From assembly GCA_028285495.1 (NCBI GenBank), contig JANQPB010000009.1, positions 1 through 64,000 on the forward strand: DNA of 64,000 bases, given 5' to 3'. This document shows, in pieces, positions 18,232 to 27,186 of this stretch (position 1 is the stretch's first letter; each line of letters opens with the position of its first letter). Source of the stretch: Acidimicrobiales bacterium (GTDB taxonomy: Bacteria > Actinomycetota > Acidimicrobiia > Acidimicrobiales > SZUA-35). The notes beneath the pieces were generated by a model. The model saw only the letters and a program-made list of their open reading frames with translations. It searched no databases and was not told where the DNA came from. A program made the translations under genes and the position numbers.

Positions 18232-19475
18232 CCACGTCGGTGGCCCCGCCCCCGGGGCGGATCGACCACGTGGCGGTGGCCGTGCTCGGCCTGGTCACGA
18301 TCGCCGCCTACGGCTCGTGGTACTACGCGTTCGGCGTGTTGTTCGACCCGATCCTGACCGCCACCGGCTGGCGGGAGTCGACGGTGGCCGCCTCGTTCTC
18401 GGTCGGCATCGTGGTCAACGGGTTCGCGTCGATGGCCGGTGGTCGCCTGCTCGATCGCCTCGGCAGCCGCACGGTGTTCCTGATCGGTGGGATCGGCGGC
18501 GGTGCGGCCCTGGCCGCCACCTCGCTCGCCCCCGATCCGCTCGTGTTCGCGCTCACCTCGGCGGTGGCCATGGGCCTGCTCGGCGGCTTCGGGTTCTACC
18601 ACGTGACGATGACCTGTGCGGTCCGGCTCCACCCCGAGCGCTCGGCCAGGGCCATCGCCGTGCTCACGATCTGGGGCGCCTTCGCCTCCGCCATCTACCT
18701 CCCGGCCACCGCCGCCCTCGTCGACCGCTACGACTGGCGCCCGACGATCCGCATCCTGGCCGTCATCGTCGCCGCGGTGTTCGTGCTGGCCGCCGTCGTG
18801 CTGCGACCGGTCCGCCCCGAGCCGAGCGATGAACCGCCCGCCTCGATGCTCCGCATCCTCGCCCGCACCGTCGACCGGCCGGACCGGCGGGCCTTCACCC
18901 TTGCCCTCGCCCTCGGCTGGATCGCCATGTCGACGATCCTCGTCTACCAGGTGCCGGTGATGACCGCCGCCGGCCTCCCGCTGGCCACCGCAGCCACCGT
19001 CGCCGGCCTCCGCGGCTTCTCCCAGACCGCCGGCCGGATCCCGCTCGGCCCGATCGTCGAGCGCCTCGGGTCGGCCCGCTCGATGTCGCTGGCCCTCGGT
19101 GCGATCGCCGCCGGCGGCGTCGTCCTCGCGTTCGCCGGGCACATCGCCCCGGCCATCGCCTTCGCCCTGCTCGCCGGCTTCGGGATCGGGGCGATGAGCC
19201 CCCTGCAGGGCATCGTCGTCGAGGAGCTCTTCGACCGCGACACCCTCGGGGCGACGATGGGGTCGTACAACCTGATCGGCATGGGTGGCGGGGCGCTCGG
19301 TCCGGCCCTGGCCGGCGTCCTCGCCGACAGCTCGGGAAGCCGCCGGCTCGTCACCGGGGTCATCGTCGTCTGCGCCATCGCCGCATCGATCCTGGCGCTC
19401 CGCATCGGCACCGGCGCCGCTCCGCCGGGCCGACCGTCCGGCGGCGGGGACACCCCCGACCGTGCTTCGGAGTAG
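18228..19475 (+). CDS. Major facilitator superfamily transporter
   Basis: Twelve-helix MFS protein of 415 residues. The loop 2-3 motif reads GGRLLDRLGSRTVFL (variant of GxLaDrxGrkxxl), and a symmetric copy GPIVERLGSARSM lies in the second half. It is overlapped by 4 bp with the ABC ATPase and is therefore likely in the same operon, though a functional link to the exporter is not evident. It resembles MFS proteins for organic anions or monocarboxylates, but that is weak. The stop TAG lies inside the -10-like TAGGTT of the next gene. Confidence 0.88.
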   Translation: MTTSVAPPPGRIDHVAVAVLGLVTIAAYGSWYYAFGVLFDPILTATGWRESTVAASFSVGIVVNGFASMAGGRLLDRLGSRTVFLIGGIGGGAALAATSLAPDPLVFALTSAVAMGLLGGFGFYHVTMTCAVRLHPERSARAIAVLTIWGAFASAIYLPATAALVDRYDWRPTIRILAVIVAAVFVLAAVVLRPVRPEPSDEPPASMLRILARTVDRPDRRAFTLALALGWIAMSTILVYQVPVMTAAGLPLATAATVAGLRGFSQTAGRIPLGPIVERLGSARSMSLALGAIAAGGVVLAFAGHIAPAIAFALLAGFGIGAMSPLQGIVVEELFDRDTLGATMGSYNLIGMGGGALGPALAGVLADSSGSRRLVTGVIVVCAIAASILALRIGTGAAPPGRPSGGGDTPDRASE

Positions 19476-19486
19476 GTTGGCCGACG

Positions 19487-21874
19487 ATGACCACCTCGCC
19501 TCCCGCTCCCGCCCGACGTGACGGCGCCGGTGCCGTGATCGGCACCCCCGTCCTCCGGGTCGAGGACCCGCCGCTGCTCACCGGCCGGACCACGTTCGTG
19601 GCCAACCAACCGCTCGACGACGCACTGGCCGTCCACTTCGTCACCTCGATCGAGGCCCACGCCCTGATCCGGGGGATCGACGTCGACGAGGCCAGGGCGA
19701 TGCCGGGTGTCGTCGACGTCGTCACCGCCGCCGACCTGGAGGCCGACGGCGGGGCGCCCCCCGTGCCGGCCCGGTTCCACGGCCTGCCGGAAGGCACCGG
19801 CCGACCGGTCCTGGCCGTCGACCGGGTCCGCTACGTCGGCGAGCCCGTCGTCGCCGTCGTGGCCGAGACCGTCGCCCTGGCCGCCGACGCCGCCGAGCTC
19901 GTCGTGATCGACTACGACCCGCTCCCGGCCGTCATCGACGTGGCCACCGCAGCCGACGCCGAGACACTGCTGTTCCCCCACACGGGGACCAACGTGCTGG
20001 TCGAGGCCTCGGGCGGCCGCGAGGAGCCGCCCGATCTCGCCGAATGCGAGGTCACGGTCGAGCTGACCACGGTCAACAACCGGGTCGCCGCCTGCCCGCT
20101 CGAGACCAGGGCCGGGGCCGCCTACTGGACCGACGACGGGCGCCTCGTCCAGTACGCGTCGTGCCAGGGCGTCCACCCGGTCCGGGCCGCGCTGGCCCGC
20201 CACCACGGCCTGGAGAACGACCAGGTCCGGGTCATCACCGCCGACGTCGGCGGCAGCTTCGGGGCGAAGGGCGGCGTCTATCCCGAGGACCTGGTGCTCG
20301 GCCACCTGGCCAGACGGGCCGGTCGCCCGGTGCGGTGGACACCGCCCCGGAGCACCGACATGGTCGGCCTCGGTCACTCCCGGGCCCAGATCCAGGCGAT
20401 CGCCATCGGCGGCACCAGGGCCGGTCGGATCGAGGGCATCGTGGCCGACGTGACCGGCGACGCCGGCGCCTACCCGGTCACCGGCCCGGCCCTGATGCGC
20501 AACGCCGGGATGGTCCTCCCCGGCCCGTTCGACGTCCCCGCGGTGGCCTGGACCGGTCGGGTGGTGGCCACCAACACCACCCCGATCGCCGCCTACCGGG
20601 GCGCCGGCCGGCCCGAGGGCGGGGCCATGCTGAACCGGGCCATCGACGCCTTCGCCCGCGAGATCGGGATGGACACCCTCGACGTGATGCGGGCCAACGT
20701 GATCGACGTCGCCGACATGCCCTGGACCAACCCGACCGGTCTGGCCTACGACTCGGGCGACTACCGGGAGACGCTCGAGCTGGCGGCGACCGCCGTCGGC
20801 CATGACGCCGTCCGGGCCCGCCAGGCTCGCGAGCGGGCCGATCGCTCGACCGTCCGCACGGGGATCGGCTGGGCCGGCTTCATCGACCGGACCGCCGGCC
20901 TGCCCGGCGACGACTGGGGGCGGGCCGAGCTCCAACCGGACGGCTCGCTCGAGTTGCTGACCAGCTCGTCACCCTACGGCCAGGGCCACTACACCGCCTG
21001 GGCCATGCTGGCGGCCGAGCGCACCGGCATCCCCGTCGACCGGATCCGGGTGTTCCACGGCGACACCGACGTCGTGCCGAAGGGGCCGGTCACCGGCGGC
21101 TCCCGGTCGGCCCAGCGGGCCGGGGTCGCCGTGGCCAAGGCGACCGACGAGCTGGTCGAGGCGGCCAGGGCCCGGGCCGCCGATCTGCTCGAGGCCGCCA
21201 CGAGCGATGTCGTGCTCGACGTCGAGCGCGGCGCCTTCCACGTGGCCGGCGCCCCGGCTGCGGCCACGGTCGACTGGGTGGCCGTCGCCGCATCGGTCGC
21301 CGGCGGCTCGGCCATCCCCGCCCGGGGCGACGCCGACGACGACCTGCTCCTGGCGTGTGAGTCGGACGGCATCGGCGACGGCCCGTCGGTGCCGTTCGGC
21401 TTCTACGCCGCCGTCGTCACCGTCGACACCGAGACCGGGGCGGTCACGCTGGAGCGGATGGTCGGATTCGACGACGCCGGCACCGTGCTCAACCCCCTGC
21501 TCGTCGAGGGCCAGCTCCAGGGGGCGATGGCCCAGGGTGTCGGCCAGGCCCTGTACGAGGAGTTCGTGTACGACGACGACGGCAACCCGCTGACCGGCTC
21601 GTTCCTCGACTACCCGGTGCCCGGCGCGACCGAGCTCCCGAACTTCGAGGTCAACGTCGTCAGCTACCCGTCGCCGAACAACGCGCTCGGGGTCAAGGGG
21701 ATCGCCGAGTCCGGCTGCATCGGCACGGTGCCGGCCATCCAGAACGCCGTCATCGACGCGCTGGCCGACCGGGGCGTCCGCCACGTCGACCTCCCGCTCA
21801 CGCCCGAGAAGGTCTGGACCGCCATCGCCGAGACCGACCCCGCCCGTCACCACCAGGTACGGCTCGGGCGCTAG
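19487..21874 (+). CDS. Molybdenum hydroxylase large subunit (xanthine dehydrogenase/CoxL family), orphan
   Basis: Catalytic Mo-cofactor subunit of 795 residues. The a/b hammerhead domain (about 20-130) is followed by Mo-binding domains with GGSFGAKG, the active-site loop AYRGAGRPEG and the C-terminal GIAESGCIG segment holding the base Glu. AYRGAGR is the form II type, not the AYRCSFR loop of true CO dehydrogenase, so CO oxidation is not implied. The FAD and 2Fe-2S subunits normally co-encoded are absent on both sides. TAGGTT lies eight bases before ATG. The substrate is unknown; a purine, aldehyde or N-heterocycle is possible. Confidence 0.9.
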   Translation: MTTSPPAPARRDGAGAVIGTPVLRVEDPPLLTGRTTFVANQPLDDALAVHFVTSIEAHALIRGIDVDEARAMPGVVDVVTAADLEADGGAPPVPARFHGLPEGTGRPVLAVDRVRYVGEPVVAVVAETVALAADAAELVVIDYDPLPAVIDVATAADAETLLFPHTGTNVLVEASGGREEPPDLAECEVTVELTTVNNRVAACPLETRAGAAYWTDDGRLVQYASCQGVHPVRAALARHHGLENDQVRVITADVGGSFGAKGGVYPEDLVLGHLARRAGRPVRWTPPRSTDMVGLGHSRAQIQAIAIGGTRAGRIEGIVADVTGDAGAYPVTGPALMRNAGMVLPGPFDVPAVAWTGRVVATNTTPIAAYRGAGRPEGGAMLNRAIDAFAREIGMDTLDVMRANVIDVADMPWTNPTGLAYDSGDYRETLELAATAVGHDAVRARQARERADRSTVRTGIGWAGFIDRTAGLPGDDWGRAELQPDGSLELLTSSSPYGQGHYTAWAMLAAERTGIPVDRIRVFHGDTDVVPKGPVTGGSRSAQRAGVAVAKATDELVEAARARAADLLEAATSDVVLDVERGAFHVAGAPAAATVDWVAVAASVAGGSAIPARGDADDDLLLACESDGIGDGPSVPFGFYAAVVTVDTETGAVTLERMVGFDDAGTVLNPLLVEGQLQGAMAQGVGQALYEEFVYDDDGNPLTGSFLDYPVPGATELPNFEVNVVSYPSPNNALGVKGIAESGCIGTVPAIQNAVIDALADRGVRHVDLPLTPEKVWTAIAETDPARHHQVRLGR

Positions 21875-22880
21875 CCCCCGGCGCGATTCGGGGGTCGGCG
21901 AAGCGCATGGCCGCGTCGACGATCGAGTTCAGCACCACGTACACGGTGACGACGTAGGTCGTGAGCGCCAGCAGCAGGTAGAGGTCGCGGTTGATGGCCG
22001 CCTCGAACACCAGCTGGCCGAGCCCACCGATCCCGAACACGATCTCGAGCACCATCGCCCCCGAGAGCAGCGAGACGATGTTGAGCCCGACGACGTTGAG
22101 CAGGCCGAGCGACGCCGGCCGGAGCACGTGGCGGGTGAGCACGTACCACGGGCCGAGGCCCTTGCCGACCGCAGCGACGATGTAGTCCGACTGCAGCACG
22201 CGGAGGGCGTCGGCCCGGATGATGCGGGCAACGATCCCGAGCTCGGCGAACACGAGCGCCGCGGCCGGCAACAGCAGGTTGCGCAGGTTGCCGGGCACGG
22301 AATCGCTGATCCGGGTCCAGCCGGCGGCCGGCAGCAACCGCAGTTGGAGGGCGAACACCCAGATCAGGAACACCGGGGTGATGAACACCGGGATCGACTG
22401 CGACAGGCCGAACACAACGTTGAGGACCGTGCCCCGCCGGCGGCCGGACCAGGCTGCGGCCAGCAGCCCGAGCGGGATGCCGAGGAGGATCGTGCCGAGC
22501 ACGCTGACCAGCACGAACTGCAGCGAGATCGGCAACCGCGGTTGGATCAGGTCGGCCACCGGCATCCCTCGGGTCGAGCGGCCGAGCTCACCGGCGAGGA
22601 GGTCGAGCACCCACCGTCCGAAGCGGACCGGCACCGGCTCGTCGAGGTGGTAGGTGTCGATGATCGACTTGGCCCGGGGCGAGCCGTCGTCGATCCCGCC
22701 CGGCAGGACGACGGTGGCGAAGCCACGGGGGATCGAGATCTCGATGGCGACGAAGACGGCCAGCGCCGCCCCCGCCACCGTGCCGGCGAGCCGGCGGACG
22801 AACCGCAGGACGCCTCGCAGCGCCGACACGGGCAACAACGCCGACGGCCAGCGTCGGAGCAACGGCCAGCCCACGTCCAC
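21798..22880 (-). CDS. ABC transporter permease, DppB/OppB type, orphan
   Basis: Inner-membrane permease of 360 residues from the binding-protein-dependent oligopeptide/nickel family. It has about six hydrophobic segments, the N-terminal extracellular region before LDLLAGELGRSTRG typical of DppB, and an EAA-like cytoplasmic loop (RIIRADALRVLQSDYIVAAVGKGL). The start is uncertain; GTG 22880 is chosen because upstream codons look non-coding. The final 77 bp, including a basic Arg-rich tail, overlap the coxL-like gene antisense. No DppC, ATPase or solute-binding gene is nearby, so partners must lie elsewhere or the gene is a remnant. Confidence 0.8.
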   Translation of the reverse strand: MDVGWPLLRRWPSALLPVSALRGVLRFVRRLAGTVAGAALAVFVAIEISIPRGFATVVLPGGIDDGSPRAKSIIDTYHLDEPVPVRFGRWVLDLLAGELGRSTRGMPVADLIQPRLPISLQFVLVSVLGTILLGIPLGLLAAAWSGRRRGTVLNVVFGLSQSIPVFITPVFLIWVFALQLRLLPAAGWTRISDSVPGNLRNLLLPAAALVFAELGIVARIIRADALRVLQSDYIVAAVGKGLGPWYVLTRHVLRPASLGLLNVVGLNIVSLLSGAMVLEIVFGIGGLGQLVFEAAINRDLYLLLALTTYVVTVYVVLNSIVDAAMRFADPRIAPGASARAVPGGDGRGRSRRWRSRPSRA

Positions 22881-22999
22881 GCCGGTCAGTGTGGCACGGG
22901 TTCGGCGCCGACCGGCAGCCCCGATCGACCGTCGGTGGCCTGGTTGCGGCGCCACGGGTGACATTGCCCGGTCGACGACGCCCGTCGTAGCCTTCGTTC

Positions 23000-24679
23000 G
23001 TGGCAGCGCAGCAAGCAACATGGCCCGGTACCGAGGCCAGCGAGACCGGAACCGGCGTGGACGCCGACGGGGTCGAGACCCACGACGTGATCGTCGTCGG
23101 GGCCGGCGTGTCGGGCATCTACCAGATCAAGCGGCTCGTCGACGCCGGGTTCGACGCCGTGGTGCTGGAGGCCGACCCCGACCTGGGCGGCACCTGGTAC
23201 CGCAACCGCTACCCCGGGGCCCGGTTCGACTCGGAGAGCTACACCTACGGCTACTCGTTCTCCCGGGAGCTGCTCGACGAGTGGCACTGGACCGAGCGGT
23301 TCTCGCCCCAGCCCGAGAACCTGAAGTACCTGCAGTTCGTCGCCGACAAGTTCGACCTGCGCCCCCACATGCGCTTCGACTGTCGAGTCGAGACGATGAC
23401 CTGGGACGAGAACGACCGCCGCTGGACCCTCGACCTGGTCGGCGGTCGTCGCTACCGCTCCCGGTTCGTGATCACCAGCGTCGGCCCGCTGTCGATCCCG
23501 ACCCTGCCGAGCTACGAGGGCATGGACACCTTCGACGGCCCGTCGTTCCACACCTACCACTGGCCGGCCGAGCCGGTCGAGCTCGCCGGGAAGCGCGTCG
23601 GGGTGATCGGAACCGGGGCGACCGGCATCCAGGTCATCGCCGAGATCGCCGACAAGGTCGGTGAGCTGACCGTCTTCCAGCGGCGACCCAACTGGAGCAC
23701 GCCGCTCAACAACTCGCCGATCTCCGACGAGGAGATGGCGGAGATCCGGGCCCGCTACGACGAGATCTTCGCCAACTGCGCCGCATCGCCCGGTGGGTTC
23801 GAGCACGTCCCCGACTGGCGGGGTTTCTGGAACCTGACGGCCGACGAGCGGCGGGAGCGGTGGGACGAGCTCTACGACCAGCCGGGGTTCGCCATCCTGG
23901 CCGGCAACTTCGCCGAGATCTTCTGGGACGAGCAGGCCAACCGGGAGATCTCCGACTACATCGCCGACCGCATCCGCCAGCGGGTCGACGATCCGTCCCT
24001 CGCCGAGAAGCTCATCCCCCGTGATCACGGCTTCGGGATGCAGCGCCTGCCGCTGGAGACCAACTACTTCGAGGCCTACAACCGCGACAACGTGCGCCTG
24101 GTCGACCTGTCGGAGACGCCGATCGAGCGGATCACCGCCGCCGGCATCCAGACGACCGGGGAGCACCACGACCTCGATCTCATCGTCTACGCAACGGGCT
24201 TCGACGCCATCACCGGCGGCTACGACCGCCTCGACGTCCGCGGCGTCGACGGCGTCCGCCTCGGCGACAAGTGGCGCAACGGCCCGTCGACCTACATCGG
24301 GGTGTTCAGCAGCGGGTTCCCGAACCTGCTCATGGTCGCCGGACCCCAGAGCGTGTCTGGCTCGACCAACTTCCCCCGGGCCATCGAGACCGGCGTCGAC
24401 TGGGTCACCGATCTGCTGCTGCACGTCCGGGAGCGAGGCTGCACGAGGGTCGAGGCCAGGCCCGAGGCCGAGGAGGAGTGGGTCGATGAGGTCGTCCGGG
24501 CCCACGAGCGGATGCTGTTCCGCCGATCGAAGGGCTGGTTCACCGGCTACAACTCCAACGTCGCCGGCCACCAGGAGGGCCAGGTCCGCTACCAGGCCTA
24601 CTTCGGCGGCGCCCCCCGCTACACCGAGGTGATCGACCGGGCGGCCGCCGATGGCTACCCGGCCCTCGACCTCCGCTGA
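23000..24679 (+). CDS. Flavin-containing Baeyer-Villiger monooxygenase
   Basis: NADPH/FAD monooxygenase of 559 residues, CHMO type. The FAD motif is VVGAGVSGIY (about residue 32), followed by LGGTWYRNRYPGARFD. The Baeyer-Villiger fingerprint FxGxxxHxxxWP is intact (FDGPSFHTYHWP), and the NADPH motif is VIGTGATGIQ. These enzymes insert oxygen next to ketones to give esters or lactones. The GTG start lies six bases after TAGCCT. It is divergent from the permease gene, with the acyl-CoA synthetase convergent downstream, suggesting catabolism of ketone or steroid-like compounds, but the substrate is not determinable. Confidence 0.92.
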   Translation: MAAQQATWPGTEASETGTGVDADGVETHDVIVVGAGVSGIYQIKRLVDAGFDAVVLEADPDLGGTWYRNRYPGARFDSESYTYGYSFSRELLDEWHWTERFSPQPENLKYLQFVADKFDLRPHMRFDCRVETMTWDENDRRWTLDLVGGRRYRSRFVITSVGPLSIPTLPSYEGMDTFDGPSFHTYHWPAEPVELAGKRVGVIGTGATGIQVIAEIADKVGELTVFQRRPNWSTPLNNSPISDEEMAEIRARYDEIFANCAASPGGFEHVPDWRGFWNLTADERRERWDELYDQPGFAILAGNFAEIFWDEQANREISDYIADRIRQRVDDPSLAEKLIPRDHGFGMQRLPLETNYFEAYNRDNVRLVDLSETPIERITAAGIQTTGEHHDLDLIVYATGFDAITGGYDRLDVRGVDGVRLGDKWRNGPSTYIGVFSSGFPNLLMVAGPQSVSGSTNFPRAIETGVDWVTDLLLHVRERGCTRVEARPEAEEEWVDEVVRAHERMLFRRSKGWFTGYNSNVAGHQEGQVRYQAYFGGAPRYTEVIDRAAADGYPALDLR

Positions 24680-25006
24680 CCGCTCGCCGTCTCGACCGCC
24701 GCCACCACACCGCTCGGTGACGGGGGCTCGGCGGTGGCGCCGCCGTCGACCAGCCGGTCGACCAGACGGGCCAGGCTGCCCGCCGAGGGCCAGGAACACC
24801 AGGGCCAACCCGGCGCCGTTGCCGGGCTCAAGCCCGAGGCCGACCCCGATGTGGGGTATGGGGTCGGGGCCGACGAGCCCGGACACGACGAACGACCAGC
24901 GGAACAGGTCGTACATGAAGGTGGCGAGCGGGCCGATCACGACGGCCGAGGCCACCAGGGCCCAGAGGGGGCCGGGTCGGCGGGTCGGTCGGTCGGCGTC
25001 GCTCGA
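24656..25006 (-). pseudogene. Frameshifted membrane-protein relic
   Basis: This covers the 327 bp gap after the monooxygenase. On the minus strand, directly after the acyl-CoA synthetase stop, a frame with good codon bias encodes two hydrophobic segments (LWALVASAVVIGPLATFMY and GLALVFLALGG). At the GGCGGGC run near 24780 the bias and plausible protein move to another frame, which then ends at TAG (24656-24658). The end resembles the last helices of MFS transporters, weakly. No start codon with a ribosome site is seen, so I read it as a truncated, frameshifted fragment. A sequencing error is the alternative. Confidence 0.35.
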
Positions 25007-26572
25007 TCAGCGCAGCTCGCGGCGGAGGATCTTGCCGGAGGCGCTCTTCGGGATGGCGTCGATCACCTCGAGCACCCGGATCTGCTTGTAGCTCACCAGG
25101 TGCTCACCGACGAGGGTCTGCACGTCCTCCAGCGTCACCGTCCTGCCATCGACCGGGACGACGAACGCCTTCGGCAGCTCGCCGGCCTCGTCGTCCGGCA
25201 CGCCGATCACGGCGACGTCGGCCACGTCGGGGTGGGTGACGATGAGCGCCTCGAGCTCGGCTGGCGGGACCTGGAAGCCCTTGTACTTGATCAGCTCCTT
25301 GAGCCGGTCGACGATCGACACGTGCTGGTGCTCGTCGACGATGGCGACGTCGCCGGTGTGCAGCCAGCCGTCCTCGTCGATGGTGGCGGCCGTGGCCTCC
25401 GGGTTGTTGAGGTAGCCGACCATCACCTGTGGGCCGCGGACCCACAGCTCGCCGCGCTCGCCGACGCCCTGGTCCTCGCCGGTGGCCGGATCGACGATCC
25501 GGCACTCGGTGTTGGACACGGTCACGCCGGACGTGCCGGGCCGGTAGTCGCCCTCGACGGTGCAGTGGCTGACCGGGCTGAGCTCGGTCATGCCGTAGCC
25601 CTGCACGATCTCGCAGCCGACCCGGGCCGCCGCCTCGTCGGCCAGCTCGGCCCCGAGCGGGGCCGCCCCGGAGAAGATCTGGCGGAGCGACGAGAGGTCG
25701 TAGTCGTCGACGATCGGGGCCTTGGCCAGACCGAGCACCATCGGGGGCACGGCGAAGAACCGGGTGACCTTCAGCTCCTGGACCGCGGTCAGGGCCTCGA
25801 CCATGTCGAACCGGGGCATGGTCACGACGGTCACGCCGTTGGCCAGCAGGCCGTTCATCAGCACCTGCATGCCGTAGATGTGGAAGAACGGCAGGGCGGC
25901 GAGGGCGACCTCGTCGTCGGTGTAGAGGATGGCGTGCTTGCACTGCTCGATGTTGGCCACCAGGTTGCGGTGGGTCAGCATCACGCCCTTCGGCAGCCCG
26001 GTGGTGCCGGACGAGTAGGGGAGGACGACGGTGTGGCCGGCCGCATCGATGTCGACCTGCTCGATCGGGTCGCCCATCAGGTCGGCAAGCGGGACGACGC
26101 CGTCCGGTAGCTCGCCGCCGTCGACGCCGGGCACCGGCATGGCCACGATCGTGGACACGTCGGTCCCCTCGGCGGCGGCGAGCGCCGTCTCCAGGAACGG
26201 GGCGAAGACCACGAGCATCGTGGCCCCGGCATCGTTGAGCTGGAACCGGACCTCCTCGGCACCGTAGGTCGGGTTGATCGTGGTCACGGCGCCGCCGGCG
26301 GTGGCGGTGCCGTGGAAGACAACGGCGTAGTCGGGCAGGTTCGGGGCCATGAGGCCGACGACGCCGTCCGGCCCGATGCCGCGGGCCCGCAGGCCGCCGG
26401 CCAGCGAGGCGATGGCCGCCGACAGCTCGGCGAAGGTGTACGAGCTGGCGCCCGTCGTGTCGCGGATGGCCACCCGGTCGGCCAGCTCGTCGGCCCGCCG
26501 GAGGACGTGGGCGGTGATCGGGACGTCGGGGATGTCGACGTCGGGCAGGGGACTGGTGTGGATGATGCTCAT
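25007..26572 (-). CDS. Acyl-CoA synthetase / 4-coumarate-CoA ligase-like
   Basis: AMP-forming ligase of 521 residues that activates a carboxylic acid as acyl-AMP and then CoA thioester. The P-loop is YSSGTTGLPKGVML, with further AMP-binding blocks QGYGMTELSPVSH and GWLHTGDVAIVD, and the C-terminal catalytic Lys in PKSASGKILRREL. The organisation resembles plant-type 4CL and firefly-luciferase-like ligases. ATG 26572 is preferred; an in-frame GTG lies ten bases upstream within the -10-like TAGGGTG. It is isolated from other beta-oxidation genes. The acyl substrate is unknown. Confidence 0.9.
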   Translation of the reverse strand: MSIIHTSPLPDVDIPDVPITAHVLRRADELADRVAIRDTTGASSYTFAELSAAIASLAGGLRARGIGPDGVVGLMAPNLPDYAVVFHGTATAGGAVTTINPTYGAEEVRFQLNDAGATMLVVFAPFLETALAAAEGTDVSTIVAMPVPGVDGGELPDGVVPLADLMGDPIEQVDIDAAGHTVVLPYSSGTTGLPKGVMLTHRNLVANIEQCKHAILYTDDEVALAALPFFHIYGMQVLMNGLLANGVTVVTMPRFDMVEALTAVQELKVTRFFAVPPMVLGLAKAPIVDDYDLSSLRQIFSGAAPLGAELADEAAARVGCEIVQGYGMTELSPVSHCTVEGDYRPGTSGVTVSNTECRIVDPATGEDQGVGERGELWVRGPQVMVGYLNNPEATAATIDEDGWLHTGDVAIVDEHQHVSIVDRLKELIKYKGFQVPPAELEALIVTHPDVADVAVIGVPDDEAGELPKAFVVPVDGRTVTLEDVQTLVGEHLVSYKQIRVLEVIDAIPKSASGKILRRELR

Positions 26573-26706
26573 AGCGCTGGCCACCCTAGACCGAGAGGGC
26601 CTGGCGACGCCCACGACCGGACCGCCGGCTCGCCGCCGGCGAGGGCCGCCGGGGAAATTGCCCATCGCGCGCAACCGGCGGGCACGTCGGCGTCGAACAC
26701 TCGGAC

Positions 26707-27081
26707 ATGAAGGACTTCAGCCTGTTCCACAGCCCCGTCCGGGCCTGGCTCCCGGTGCTGGCGATGGCTGCGATCGGCATGATCCTCTTCCTCAACCAGA
26801 ACTCGGGTGCCGCCGGCCCCGACTGTCCGACCGACGGCTCGGTCGTCTCCGCCGACTGCCCGGCCCCGCTGCCGGCCCGAGGCGAGCTCCTCGTCGACGA
26901 TCGGGTCCCGATCGGCTCGCCGACGGGCGCCGACGCCCGACCGGCCGAGGAGCCGTCGCCATGGGACCGGGCCACCCGCCCGGGGCGTGACGTGCCGTTC
27001 GTCTCGCTCCAGCCCTCGCCCGAGCCGATGACCGACGCCGGCGAGCAGCTGGTTCGCTCGGCCGCCGACGACGACGGCTGA
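26707..27081 (+). CDS. Hypothetical small membrane-anchored protein
   Basis: A 124-residue protein with one N-terminal hydrophobic helix (about residues 13-30, WLPVLAMAAIGMILFL) and a short Pro/Asp-rich exterior segment with two Cys (PDCPT and ADCPAP). No family is recognised. Codon bias is typical of the window. It lies between the divergent acyl-CoA synthetase and the ABC exporter genes without a clear -10 motif. It could be a single-pass anchor or an uncleaved secreted protein. Confidence 0.55.
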   Translation: MKDFSLFHSPVRAWLPVLAMAAIGMILFLNQNSGAAGPDCPTDGSVVSADCPAPLPARGELLVDDRVPIGSPTGADARPAEEPSPWDRATRPGRDVPFVSLQPSPEPMTDAGEQLVRSAADDDG

Positions 27082-27186
27082 CGGCCCGCAGGCCGCACGG
27101 CCGTCGGGCCGCCGGCGGTGACCGACGGCCACCGTCCGTACGAAATTCGCGGGAGCCTGCCACACCGATCACCTAGCGTTGCTGGG

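Noticed and set aside
19487-21874. Aerobic CO dehydrogenase
   Set aside because: The active-site loop is AYRGAGR (form II-like), not AYRCSFR, and the CoxM and CoxS genes are absent.
22886-24955. 689-residue minus-strand ORF
   Set aside because: Only its first part looks coding (the relic); the rest is antisense to the Baeyer-Villiger monooxygenase.
24734-26110. 458-residue plus-strand ORF opposite the acyl-CoA synthetase
   Set aside because: Shadow frame; the minus strand has clear adenylate-forming enzyme motifs.
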